Shown here: positions 54,833 to 64,000 of the stretch, in pieces
Layout of the letters: each line of letters begins with the position of its first letter
How positions within the stretch are numbered: the stretch's first letter is position 1
Source of the DNA: Zygaena filipendulae
Taxonomy: Eukaryota; Arthropoda; Insecta; Lepidoptera; Zygaenidae
Direction of reading: 5' to 3'
DNA length: 64,000 nucleotides
NCBI GenBank assembly: GCA_907165275.2
Contig: OU015675.1
Location: 17,501-81,500, forward strand
Position numbers and translations under genes: made by a program
Notes under the pieces: generated by a model
What the model was told of the DNA's origin: nothing
Seen by the model: only the letters and a program-made list of their open reading frames with translations
Database searches by the model: none

Positions 54833-57800
54833 TTTCTTAGATTTCTAGGTGCCCCTCAAAGAGTTCTACAAGTTTTTCTTCTAACTTATTTCGATATAAC
54901 CGATAAGAAAGACGCTAGGTTCAGATGAAAATAATTAGTTATTTTGGAAAAAAATAAAATATTCAAAAATCGATTTTTTTGTTAGAGTTCCGTTGGGCCC
55001 CCGAAGAGTTCTACACATTATCCCTATAACATTTTTCGATTCGACTAATACTTTTCGCGGTATAAGGCCGTAAAATATGAATATCGGGAAATTATTTCAA
55101 AACCATTTTTGGTCTATGTAAACAACAGAACTATTTCTAAAATGTATATAGATGTTCAGAACTATGTGGGGGGCAACTAGAACTCATGCCATTTTTTTAA
55201 AAACTTGTGTATAAAAAAAAAGTTTTTCTCAATTTTCATCTAGTTTCCGGAAAATGAAATTTTTTCTTAGATTTCTAGGTGCCCCTCAAAGAGTTCTACA
55301 AGTTTTTCTTCTAACTTATTTCGATATAACCGATAAGAAAGACGCTAGGTTCAGATTAAAATAATTAGTTATTTTGGAAAAATTATAATTTCAAAAATCG
55401 ATTTTTTTGTTAGAGTTCCGTTGGCCCCCCAAAGAGTTCTACACATTATCCCTATAACATTTTTCGATTTGACTAATACTTTTCGCGGTACAAGGCCGTA
55501 AAAAAATTGGGAAATTATTTCAAAACCATTTCTGGGCTATGTAAACAACAGAACTATTTCCAAAATGTATATAGATATTCAGAACTATGTGGGGGGCAAC
55601 TAGAACTCATGCCATTTTTTTAAAAACTTGTGTATAAAAAAAAAGTTTTTCTCAATTTTCATCTAGTTTCCGGAAAATGAAATTTTTTCTTAGATTTCTA
55701 GGTGCTCCTCAAAGAGTTCTACAAGTTTTTCCTATAACTTATTTCGATATAACCGATAAGAAAGACGCTAGGTTCAGATGAAAATAATTAGTTATTTTGG
55801 AAAAAAATAAATATTCAAAAATCGATTTTTTTGTTAGAGTTCCGTTGGCCCCCCAAAGAGTTCTACACATTATCCCTATAACATTTTTCGATTTGACTAA
55901 TACTTTTCGCGGTACAAGGCCGTAAAAAAATTGGGAAATTATTTCAAAACCATTTTTGGGCTATGTAAACAACAGAACTATTTCCAAAATGTATATAGAT
56001 GTTCAGAACTATGTGGGGGGCAACTAGAACTCATGCCATTTTTTTAAATACTTGTGTATAAAAAAAAAGTTTTTCTCAATTTTCATCTAGTTTCCGGAAA
56101 ATGAATTTTTCTCTTACATTTCTAGGTGCCCCTCAAAGAGTTCTACAAGTTTTTCTTCTAACTTATTTCGATATAACCGATAAGAAAGACGCTAGGTTCA
56201 GATGAAAATAATTAGTTATTTTGGAAAAAAATAAAATATTCAAAAATCGATTTTTTTGTTAGAGTTCCGTTGGCCCCCCAAAGAGTTCTACACATTATCC
56301 CTATAACATTTTTCGATTCGACTAATACTTGTCGCGGTATAAGGCCGTAAAATATGAATATCGAGAAATTATTTCAAAACCATTTTTGGTCTATGTAAAC
56401 AACAGAACTATTTCCAAAATATATATAGATGTTCAGAACTATGTGGGGGGCAACTAGAACTCATGCCATTTTTTTAAAAACTTGTGTATAAAAAAAAAGT
56501 TTTTCTCAATTTTCATCTAGTTTCCGGAAAATGTGATTTTTTCTTAAATTTCTAGGTGCCCCTCAAAGAGTTCTACAAGTTTTTCCTATAACTTATTTCG
56601 ATATAACCGATAAGGAAGACGCTAGGTTCAGATGAAAATAATTAGTTATTTTGTAAAAAAATAAATATTCAAAAATCGATTTTTTTGTTAGAGTTCCGTT
56701 GGCCCCCCAAAGAGTTCTACACATTATCCCTATAACATTTTTCGATTTGACTAATACTTTTCGCGGTACAAGGCCGTAAAAAAATTGGGAAATTATTTCA
56801 AAACCATTTTTGGGCTATGTAAACAACAGAACTATTTCCAAAATGTATATAGATGTTCAGAACTATGTGGGGGGCAACTAGAACTCATGCCATTTTTTTA
56901 AATACTTGTGTATAAAAAAAAGTTTTTCTCAATTTTCATCGAGTTTCCGGAAAATGTGTTTTTTTCTTAGATTTCTAGGTGCCCCTCAAAGAGTTCTACA
57001 AGTTTTTCCTATAACTTATTTCGATATAACCGATAAGAAAGACGCTAGGTTCAGATGAAAATAATTCGTTATTTTGGAAAAAAATAAATATTCAAAAAGC
57101 GATTTTTTTGTTAGAGTTCCGTTGGCCCCCCAAAGAGTTCTACACATTATCCCTATAACATTTTTCGATTTGACTAATACTTTTCGCGGTACAAGGCCGT
57201 AAAAAAATTGGGAAATTATTTCAAAACCATTTTTGGGCTATGTAAACAACAGAACTATTTCCAAAATGTATATAGATGTTCAGAACTATGTAGGGGGCAA
57301 CTAGAACTCATGCCATTTTTTTAAATACTTGTGTATAAAAAAAAAGTTTTTCTCAATTTTCATCTAGTTTCCGGAAAATGTGATTTTTTCTTAGATTTCT
57401 AGGTGCCCCTCAAAGAGTTCTACAAGTTTTTCTTCTAACTTATTTCGATATAACCGATAAGAAAGACGCTAGGTTCAGATGAAAATAATTAGTTATTTTG
57501 GAAAAAAATAAAATATTCAAAAATCGATTTTTTGTTAGAGTTCCATTGGCCCCCCAAAGAGTTCTACACATTATCCCTATAACATTTTTCGATTTGACTA
57601 ATACTTTTCGCGGTACAAGGCCGTAAAAAAATTGGGAAATTATTTCAAAACCATTTTTGGGCTATGTAAACAACAGAACTATTTCCAAAATGTATATAGA
57701 TGTTCAGAACTATGTGGGGGGCAACTAGAACTCATGCCATTTTTTTAAATACTTGTGTATAAAAAAAAGTTTTTCTCAATTTTCATCTAGTTTCCGGAAA

Positions 57801-59081
57801 ATGAATTTTTCTCTTAGATTTCTAGGTGCCCCTCAAAGAGTTCTACAAGTTTTTCTTCTAACTTATTTCGATATAACCGATAAGAAAGACGCTAGGTTCA
57901 GATGAAAATATTAAGTTATATTGGAAAAAAATAAAATATTCAAAAATCGATTTTTTTGTTAGAGTTCCGTTGGCCCCCCAAAGAGTTCTACACATTATCC
58001 CTATAACATTTTTCGATTCGACTAATACTTGTCGCGGTATAAGGCCGTAAAATATGAATATCGGGAAATTATTTCAAAACCATTTTTGGTCTATGTAAAC
58101 AACAGAACTATTTCTAAAATGTATATAGATGTTCAGAACTATGTGGGGGACAACTAGAACTCATGCCATTTTTTTAAAAACTTGTGTATAAAAAAAAAGT
58201 TTTTCTCAATTTTCATCTAGTTTCCGGAAAATGAAATTTTTTCTTAGATTTCTAGGTGCTCCTCAAAGAGTTCTACAAGTTTTTCCTATAACTTATTTCG
58301 ATATAACCGATAAGAAAGACGCTAGGTTCAGATGAAAATAATTAGTTATTTTGGAAAAAAATAAATATTCAAAAATCGATTTTTTTGTTAGAGTTCCGTT
58401 GGCCCCCCGAAGAGTTCTACACATTATCCCTATAACATTTTTCGATTTGACTAATACTTTTCGCGGTATAAGGCCGTAAAATATGAATATCGGGAAATTA
58501 TTTCAAAACCATTTTTGGTCTATGTAAACAACAGAACTATTTCTAAAATGTATATAGATGTTCAGAACTATGTGGGGGGCAACTAGAACTCATGCCATTT
58601 TTTTAAAAACTTGTGTATAAAAAAAAAGTTTTTCTCAATTTTCATCTAGTTTCCGGAAAATGAATTTTTTTCTTAGATTTCTAGGTGCCCCTCAAAGAGT
58701 TCTATAAGTTTTTCTTATAACTTATTTCGATATAACCGATAGGAAAGACACTAGGTTCAGATGAAAATAATTAATTATTTTGAAAAAAAATAAAATATTC
58801 AAAAATTGATTTTTTTGTAAGAGTTCCGTTGGCCCCCCAAAGAGTTCTACACATTATCTCTATAACATTTTTCGATTTGACTAATACTTTTCGCGGTATA
58901 AGGCCGTAAAATATGAAAATCGGGAAGTTGGCCCCCCATTATTTCAAAACCATTTTTGGTCTATGTAAACAACAGAACTATTTCCAAAAAGTATAAAGAA
59001 CTCCGGAACTATGTGGGGGGCCACTAGAACTCACTTTATTTTATTTTTTTTTTGACATTGGGGGGCCAACTTCACACCGCC
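54833..59081. repeat. Right arm: inverted tandem ~425-bp monomers
   Basis: The inverse marker GGGGGGCAACTAGAACTCAT recurs near 55168, 55590, 56011, 56441, 56870, 57290, 57716, 58140 and 58570, and the terminal variant GGGGGGCCACTAGAACTCAC near 59018. It is the mirror of the left arm and runs to the terminal GGCCAACTTCACACCGCC. Confidence 0.85.
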
Positions 59082-59270
59082 TAGGGCTGCATGAGCTGCC
59101 TGTCTGTTTACTCGCGCGGCGGCCGCAGGAAGCGACCGAGGCCGGAAGGCAGTTTATGCATAATATTAATGCCTCTATACTTCCTCGGACCGCGGAGCCT
59201 TCACCATCAAATAACAAAGGAAGTAGACGGAATATTTTTCTCGATCTCTGAAGGTGAATGAGAATGACCG
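59082..59270. other. Unassigned DNA right of the giant element
   Basis: No feature was recognised except a GCGCGGCGGCCGC patch near 59113-59126. Confidence 0.4.
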
Positions 59271-59413
59271 GCCCCCTTAGCTAAGTTGACAATCTATAAT
59301 CGTTATTATCTTCGAATCGAAAGTCCAACTTTTAATGACCACGTGATTGAAGATGAGTTCCTTAGTTTTCCATAGCGTATACGATCATAGATTGTCAACT
59401 TGGCTAAGGGGGC
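59271..59413. mobile_element. MITE with 26-bp TIRs (GCCCCCTTAGC)
   Basis: GCCCCCTTAGCTAAGTTGAC... at 59271-59296 is inverted at 59388-59413 with one mismatch. The element is 143 bp and non-coding. No TSD was established. Confidence 0.75.
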
Positions 59414-60299
59414 TGTAGTTATAGACATACTCCTTCAAAGTTCATCTTTAACTTCATTTCTGGTTGGATTGCGAATTTTGTCCATTGTAATTTGGACTTT
59501 AGATACAGAGAGTAGAGTCAAAATTTCAATGGACGAATGTCGATGTAATGTCATAAAAAGCCTAAGGGATAGTGGTAGGTCCCCTGAGGGTTATCCCAAT
59601 ATGGTTGTCGTCCACGCGACAACGCGTACGCATTACGACAAACTTGATCACGACACGGGGGACTGTGGGAGCTATTGAGGTCGCTAATTCTTACTTGATA
59701 CTTGACTTGATTTTGATCGTGAGCAATTAAATCATTAATTTAATTTAATACCTAATAGCCTAATGAATGATAAACTATGAAAGTGCGTTTGTTTGCAATT
59801 TTGTTCAGAGCTGAAACCTTACGATTTGCAAATCTGTAGACATAGACATAGACATAGACATAGACATAAGAATGTGATATATTTATTAAGATGGATGACA
59901 AAACCATAATAATATCTATATTTGGACTTAGTTAAGCAATAGTGTGTTAACCCACACTGGAGAAATTTTGAGTTAATCGTGTTTTAAAAGTATAGCGCCA
60001 TTTTTGTCAATATTTTTTATGTTAAATATTTAGTTACATATTTAAGCAATGTAATAAGGGAAACACATAATTAAAAAACGTTCCCTAACTCTCAATAAAT
60101 CGTTCTTAATAAATAACTGAATTTTGTGGGTTAACATGTTATTGCCTATCTGCATCCATTTATTACACTGAGATAATATCTTGTTTAAAAACCTCACAGC
60201 GACATCTGTTGATGAGCGACCGGACTTTAGGTTTCACAAGAGATGAGCAGTAGTAATTAGTAGTTACACTTTTCGTTCATTGTAAAGTAACTGTGACTA
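59414..60299. other. AT-rich DNA with an AGACAT microsatellite
   Basis: Five AGACAT units run at 59838-59867. A + frame at 59400-59678 begins inside the MITE and has no recognisable similarity, so I do not call it a gene. Confidence 0.45.
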
Positions 60300-60400
60300 T
60301 CCTGTATGTCTGTCGTTCTGTCTGTCTGTCTGCCTATTACCTTTCACGACGGCTACTAAACCGATCATCATCAAATTTTTGCGTAGTACACGATTTCAGC
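60300..60400 (+). repeat. Head of the dispersed lepidopteran repeat, cut by the DIRS-like element
   Basis: CTGTATGTCTGTCG...CTGTCTGTCTGCCTATTACC...ACTAAACCGATCATCATC... is the head part of the family at 19780-20280. It stops at about 60400 where the DIRS-like end repeat starts. Confidence 0.5.
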
Positions 60401-60405
60401 GGGTA

Positions 60406-60835
60406 TAATTAGTGATTAAACGAACTTACCTGTACGTGAAGTTCAATCATAATTACCCGAAGAGCTTCGGTCGAAGATATTAGCATAGACACACATGTAG
60501 TTTCACACACAGGCTGCCATTTCGCACTATATTTTGGAGGTATTAAGGATCAAAATGGAATAAAGGTGGAGGTAGTCTTAAAAAAATTATCACCCCGTTG
60601 CCTCCACTTGTACCGGCCGCTATCATTAAGTTTAGAGATGCTGAGCTGTAACGAGAAAATATTTCACGACGGAGGGCGAACTTATGTTCGCCTATAGGGA
60701 GGGGGGGAGGGATGCTAATATCTTCGACCGAAGCTCTTCGGGTAATTATGATTGAACTTCACGTACAGGTAAGTTCGTTTAATCACTAATTACCCTCAAG
60801 CTTCGGTCTCGATATTAGCATAGACACACATGTAG
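60406..60835. repeat. Terminal repeat structure: exact 81-bp inverted repeat plus direct repeat
   Basis: Bases 60406-60486 and 60712-60792 are perfect reverse complements (81 bp) around a 225-base loop. A second copy of the inner part, GATATTAGCATAGACACACA plus TGTAG, occurs in direct orientation at about 60475-60500 and 60811-60835. A 13-bp inverted pair (ATTTCACGACGGA at 60661-60673, inverse at 60859-60871) lies around the right arm. The layout is compatible with the terminal repeat and internal complementary region of DIRS elements. Confidence 0.8.
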
Positions 60836-60871
60836 ATGTTGAGATTATTTATTAGGATTCCGTCGTGAAAT

Positions 60872-61043
60872 ATATATTAATATTATATAGGTATGAGTAA
60901 TCTCTATCTATGGTGATTAGAAAGAAAAATAATTCAATCGAAAGATTTAACAGATTTTTATTTTGTAATCAAATGAAAATAAACTCTTTAATGAATACCA
61001 AATAATTTGATACAAGTTTTACTAATTACTGTACATGGGATCA
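60872..61043. other. 3' untranslated part of the DIRS-like element
   Basis: AT-rich sequence between the repeat structure and the recombinase stop codon; no other feature. Confidence 0.5.
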
Positions 61044-62051
61044 TTAATTCAATATATTTCTAGCGAATTCAGACTCATTATCTAAATCAGATGAAATAAG
61101 ACGATTATAGTGTTTTGCAAAAATTTTGGAGTTTTCGCTCCATCCCGCAGTTTTACGTATGACATCAAGACTTACGCCTGCTTTAAACGCTTTAGACGTA
61201 GCAGCGTGTCTAGTGCTGTGTGCACTAAATACCCCTGTATCGATCCCGCTACTTGATAAGACGCTCTTTACCCATCTGCTCAAGGTTTGTGAGCTTATAG
61301 GGTGGTGAGGTTTTCGAAAGGAAATAAATAAGGAATCAACATCCTGGCGAATTTGTTGCGTCTTATCAATGTAACTATTTAAGCAAGTAGCGGGACAAAT
61401 CTCCGGCCTTTCCGAATAATAAGGTAAAGAAAGTAATGGTTGCTGTGCTCCTAAGCGCGACGTTTTAATTAAATCAGTTATCTTTATTACTAGGCCATTT
61501 CTGGTCTTGGAAATGTTTTTAATTTTAATTAGTGAAAAGGTTTGTGCCCTATGGGCAGTTACGAGGGCTAGTAAAGTTATTAATTTTTTACTTAGTCTTT
61601 CTAGATCAAGATCATCGTTGGGGTACCAGTTACTTATGTGGTTTAAAACTTGATCGGTGTCCCAGGTAAGATTATATCTAGGTAATACTGGGCGTAACCG
61701 GAAGGTTCCTTTAAGGAATCTATTAATATGATCGTTAGATAATAATTTTTGGCCAAGTAACAACGATAATGCCGAACTAGCACTAATTAAGGTGCCATGT
61801 TTAGCACCTGCGTTATAAAGATGCATTAGAAAGTTAAGAGTGTCGCTTATTGAATTACTGTAAGCGTCTATCGAGTTCGTATTGCAGTAAGCGAACCACT
61901 TTTTTAAACAGGAGTTGTATTGTTTGATAGTGTTATCTGACAGTGACGCTAGAATTATGGGAATGGATGTTGGCGGAATTCCTTTTCGGAGTAATGACGT
62001 CCGGACAGCATTCCGGCAACCAGGATAATTTGATGGTGTATGGCTCGATAT
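61044..62051 (-). CDS. Tyrosine recombinase of the DIRS-like element
   Basis: The frame is open from after a TAG at 62052-62054 down to 61044, about 335 codons, and overlaps the end of pol by ~95 bases in the -1 frame. No ATG lies near its start, so a frameshift or internal initiation is likely. The N-terminal part reads YPGCRNAV, then SIPIILASLSDNTIKQYNSC (core-binding domain). The catalytic part keeps the full set: Arg in LVTAHRAQTFSL, the H-x-x-R box in SAHSTRHAAT, the GW step in KTAGWSEN and the Tyr nucleophile in FAKHYNR. It would integrate a circular DNA intermediate without target duplication. Confidence 0.8.
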   Translation of the reverse strand: MSSHTPSNYPGCRNAVRTSLLRKGIPPTSIPIILASLSDNTIKQYNSCLKKWFAYCNTNSIDAYSNSISDTLNFLMHLYNAGAKHGTLISASSALSLLLGQKLLSNDHINRFLKGTFRLRPVLPRYNLTWDTDQVLNHISNWYPNDDLDLERLSKKLITLLALVTAHRAQTFSLIKIKNISKTRNGLVIKITDLIKTSRLGAQQPLLSLPYYSERPEICPATCLNSYIDKTQQIRQDVDSLFISFRKPHHPISSQTLSRWVKSVLSSSGIDTGVFSAHSTRHAATSKAFKAGVSLDVIRKTAGWSENSKIFAKHYNRLISSDLDNESEFARNILN

Positions 62052-64000
62052 CTACAATGAGAAATGATTAGGTCGTCATGTGAGTTCAAAATCAATGGTT
62101 TTGAAATCAGTAATTTTGTAAAAAGCGGGTACCATGGCTGACTAGGCCACTGTGGTACGACAACAATGCCGGTTGCGTCATCATTAATGATTTTACGCAA
62201 AGTTTTTAATATTATAGATACTGGCGGAAACGCATAAAACGATAAGGTAGTCCATCTAAAAGTGAATGCATTAACTGCGAACGCATCGGGATCTCGACTC
62301 CAAGACGCATAGATTTTACATTTATGATTCGTTCTGCTTGCAAAAAGGTCTATATAAGGAGTGCCGAAATAATTTATAACTTTTTGAAAAGCGGATTGGG
62401 AGATTTCCCATTCTATGTCAGGATGTAATTTTCTTGATTCGGCATCTGCGACTATATTATCCGAGGAACGGATATACTCTGCATAGACAAATATTTCACG
62501 TACTTCGCACCACTGCCATAGCTGTTTGGTGATACGTGTTAAGTGAGGAAATTGAACGCCGCCCATTCGATTAATGTAAGATATTGCTGTTGTGTTGTCA
62601 ATTCGTAGAAGAATTTGACAATTATGATAATCTTTTGCGAAAAACTTGAGACCTAGAAAAGCGGCAAGTAATTCTAGGTAATTGATATGTAGGGAGCGTT
62701 CGTTCTCGTCCCAAGGGCCACCGACACTGTCGCTGCCACACGCGGCTCCCCACCCCGTAGTTGAGGCATCAGTATACACCTCCAGGGAGTATTCATCTCT
62801 TTTTATTTTGCTGACCGCGCTATCTATAACATTTAACCACCAGTGAAAATCGTACGACAAGGTTCGCGGCAGGGTCATAATTTTATCATAGTTTTCATCG
62901 TTTTCCAAATTTAAGTACTTACATCTCTCAAAGTCTTTCGTATAAAGCCAGCCGTAGTCTACCGCCTGGCAAGCAGATGTAAGAAGCCCTAGGAAGCGGG
63001 CGAATTCTCTAATTTTGCAACGTGATAAATGTTGAAATCTAATAATTTCTTTCTTAATTTTTTCTCTTTTTTCATCTGGCAATCTAATTTCGAAGTTATG
63101 GGAGTCGATTATGATGCCTAAAAATTTACAAGAGTTTGAGGGGTTAAGTAAGCTTTTTTCTATATTAATTATAAAACCCAACGATTCTAATAGGCTACGT
63201 GTGGTAGACATGTTTTGTAAACAGGTGTTATAGTCTCGATCAACTAGTAATAAGTCATCCAAATAGCAAGTAGATAAATATCCCATTGATCTAAGTAGTT
63301 TTACCACAGGTTTCATGATCTTAGTGAAAATGTAAGGTGCCGTGTTTAAGCCAAATGGTAAAACATTAAATTCATATAAATTACCGTTAAATAAAAACCG
63401 TAAATATTTTCGTGAGTTTGGATGGATTTTAACAAGAAAATAAGCGTCCTTCAAATCTAATGTGCACATGTAATTATTTTTTGATATCAGTTTTAGAGCA
63501 GTTCGTAAGTCTTCAAGTTTAAAGTGATGCGTGGTTATAAACTTGTTAAGTTGTTTTAAATTTAATATGAAGCGTTGTTTACCATTTGGCTTGGGGATTA
63601 AAAATATACTAGAGATAAACTGATTGGCACATGGTTCGCATAAGGATACTGCTCCCATTGACAGTAAGTCATTTATGGATTCTGTGAAAGCTTTTTGTTC
63701 AGTTAATGAATATGTAGGTTCAATGGGTACAATAGGTTGTACTACTGGCGATGAAAACTTGATCTTATAACCTGCAATCCATGAAAGGATTATTGAATTC
63801 TTAGTGACAATAGACCACTGTTTATAAAAGTGACTTAGTCGGCCCGAAGGCGTTACCGTGTTTAACGTCGGTGACGCGGAGGCGGTTGACGCCACGACGT
63901 TCTGGAAGCGTTGTACTGCGTCGGCCTCGTCGTCGTCGCCCTCGGACTCTGAGTTGGCGGCGGCAGCTGCCGCGCGCCCCGTGTTGCCCCCACTGCAGTC
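61955..64000 (-). CDS. pol: Pol of the DIRS-like element (RT, RNase H, methyltransferase-like), 5' end off window
   Basis: The frame is open from base 64000 to the stop at 61955, so the start lies beyond the window. RT blocks: FISSIFLIPKPNGKQRFILN, CTLDLKDAYFLVKIHP, LPFGLNTAPYIFTKIMKPV and the catalytic CYLDDLLLVD. RNase H: LEVYTDASTTGWGAACG, then LELLAAFLGLKFF and LLRIDNTTAISYINR. The C-terminal part (YIDLFASRTNHKCKIYASWS, AFPPVSIILKTLRKI, WPSQPWYPLF) is the region annotated as methyltransferase-like in DIRS pols. The sequence near the edge (ANSESEGDDDEAD) is acidic and may belong to a Gag-like part. No lesions were seen. Confidence 0.85.
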   Translation of the reverse strand, partial: DCSGGNTGRAAAAAANSESEGDDDEADAVQRFQNVVASTASASPTLNTVTPSGRLSHFYKQWSIVTKNSIILSWIAGYKIKFSSPVVQPIVPIEPTYSLTEQKAFTESINDLLSMGAVSLCEPCANQFISSIFLIPKPNGKQRFILNLKQLNKFITTHHFKLEDLRTALKLISKNNYMCTLDLKDAYFLVKIHPNSRKYLRFLFNGNLYEFNVLPFGLNTAPYIFTKIMKPVVKLLRSMGYLSTCYLDDLLLVDRDYNTCLQNMSTTRSLLESLGFIINIEKSLLNPSNSCKFLGIIIDSHNFEIRLPDEKREKIKKEIIRFQHLSRCKIREFARFLGLLTSACQAVDYGWLYTKDFERCKYLNLENDENYDKIMTLPRTLSYDFHWWLNVIDSAVSKIKRDEYSLEVYTDASTTGWGAACGSDSVGGPWDENERSLHINYLELLAAFLGLKFFAKDYHNCQILLRIDNTTAISYINRMGGVQFPHLTRITKQLWQWCEVREIFVYAEYIRSSDNIVADAESRKLHPDIEWEISQSAFQKVINYFGTPYIDLFASRTNHKCKIYASWSRDPDAFAVNAFTFRWTTLSFYAFPPVSIILKTLRKIINDDATGIVVVPQWPSQPWYPLFTKLLISKPLILNSHDDLIISHCRYRAIHHQIILVAGMLSGRHYSEKEFRQHPFP

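Larger units (their letters stand above)
47351..59081. mobile_element. Giant foldback-like element, 11.7 kb, palindromic arrays around a tandem core
   Basis: It begins GGCGGTGTGAAGTTGGCCCC and ends GGGGCCAACTTCACACCGCC. The left arm (47351-51860) is a head-to-tail array of ~424-430-bp monomers; the right arm (54833-59081) is the same array inverted. The core (52380-54755) is a tandem array of ~153-bp units. Ends, arm monomer and core unit all match the 1.7-kb element at 23408-25091, which has a clear 9-bp target duplication. Here only TAGG matches on both sides (47347-47350 and 59082-59085). No ORF of meaningful length or transposase is present. It could be one very large non-autonomous element or the product of repeat expansion or recombination between copies. 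Confidence 0.8.
60401..64000 (-). mobile_element. DIRS-like tyrosine-recombinase retrotransposon, 3' part
   Basis: The minus strand encodes, in order, RT, RNase H, a DIRS-type methyltransferase-like region and a tyrosine recombinase, followed by a 3' region with nested inverted and direct repeats. Tyrosine recombinase instead of DDE integrase, and inverted end repeats instead of LTRs, are the hallmarks of the DIRS order. Both visible ORFs lack stops and keep catalytic residues, so the copy may be recent. The 5' end lies beyond base 64000. The left boundary at ~60401 is inferred from the edge of the inverted repeat. Confidence 0.85.

Noticed and set aside
59400..59678. 92-codon + frame
   Set aside because: It starts inside a MITE terminal repeat and resembles nothing I know.

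Overview
The window looks like nuclear DNA from a moth or butterfly. Evidence: AT-rich intergenic DNA, insect-type genes with short introns, several scattered copies of a dispersed repeat I recognise from Lepidoptera (CTGTCTGTCTGTTA at one end, a GTGAAACCGCG...AGCTAGT tail at the other), and arthropod transposon families. No rRNA or tRNA gene and no CRISPR array was found. Species and chromosome cannot be read from the sequence.

Region 1 (3.1-22.2 kb) is a run of damaged pieces of conserved genes, all on the minus strand. From low to high coordinate: Lsg1-like GTPase (cut before its P-loop), contactin (clean 3' half, five lesions in the 5' half), two broken PRPS copies, an unrecognised acidic protein, the EGFR cytoplasmic tail, an intronless IMPDH copy, the EGFR extracellular region (transmembrane and kinase parts missing), and two exons of MAP2K1/Dsor1. 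A truncated Ty3/gypsy errantivirus-like element (+) separates contactin from PRPS. This mix of intron-bearing fragments and retrocopies suggests a gene graveyard such as non-recombining or W-linked DNA (inference).

Region 2 (22.9-29 kb) is repeats: small TIR elements, a 1.7-kb foldback-like element with 9-bp target duplications, a 64-bp minisatellite, a CATCGATG motif cluster, LINE and hAT-like remnants, and two MITEs that abut.

Region 3 (30-43.5 kb) holds two intact divergent serpin-family genes, both minus strand, with a TATA-like box, a signal peptide and odd tandem peptide repeats. They are separated by a young, apparently complete Ty3/gypsy element (391-bp LTRs with no difference seen, 4-bp target duplication, gag and pol joined by a canonical -1 slippery heptamer).

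Region 4 (43.5-47.3 kb) is minisatellite, GC-rich DNA and repeat fragments. Region 5 (47.35-59.08 kb) is the most striking object: an 11.7-kb foldback-like element whose roughly 4.3-4.5-kb arms are inverted tandem arrays of ~425-bp monomers around a core of ~153-bp tandem repeats. Its ends and core match the 1.7-kb element in Region 2.

Region 6 (60.4 kb to the edge) is the 3' part of a DIRS-like tyrosine-recombinase retrotransposon with open pol and recombinase frames and an exact 81-bp inverted repeat near its end; its 5' end lies beyond the window.
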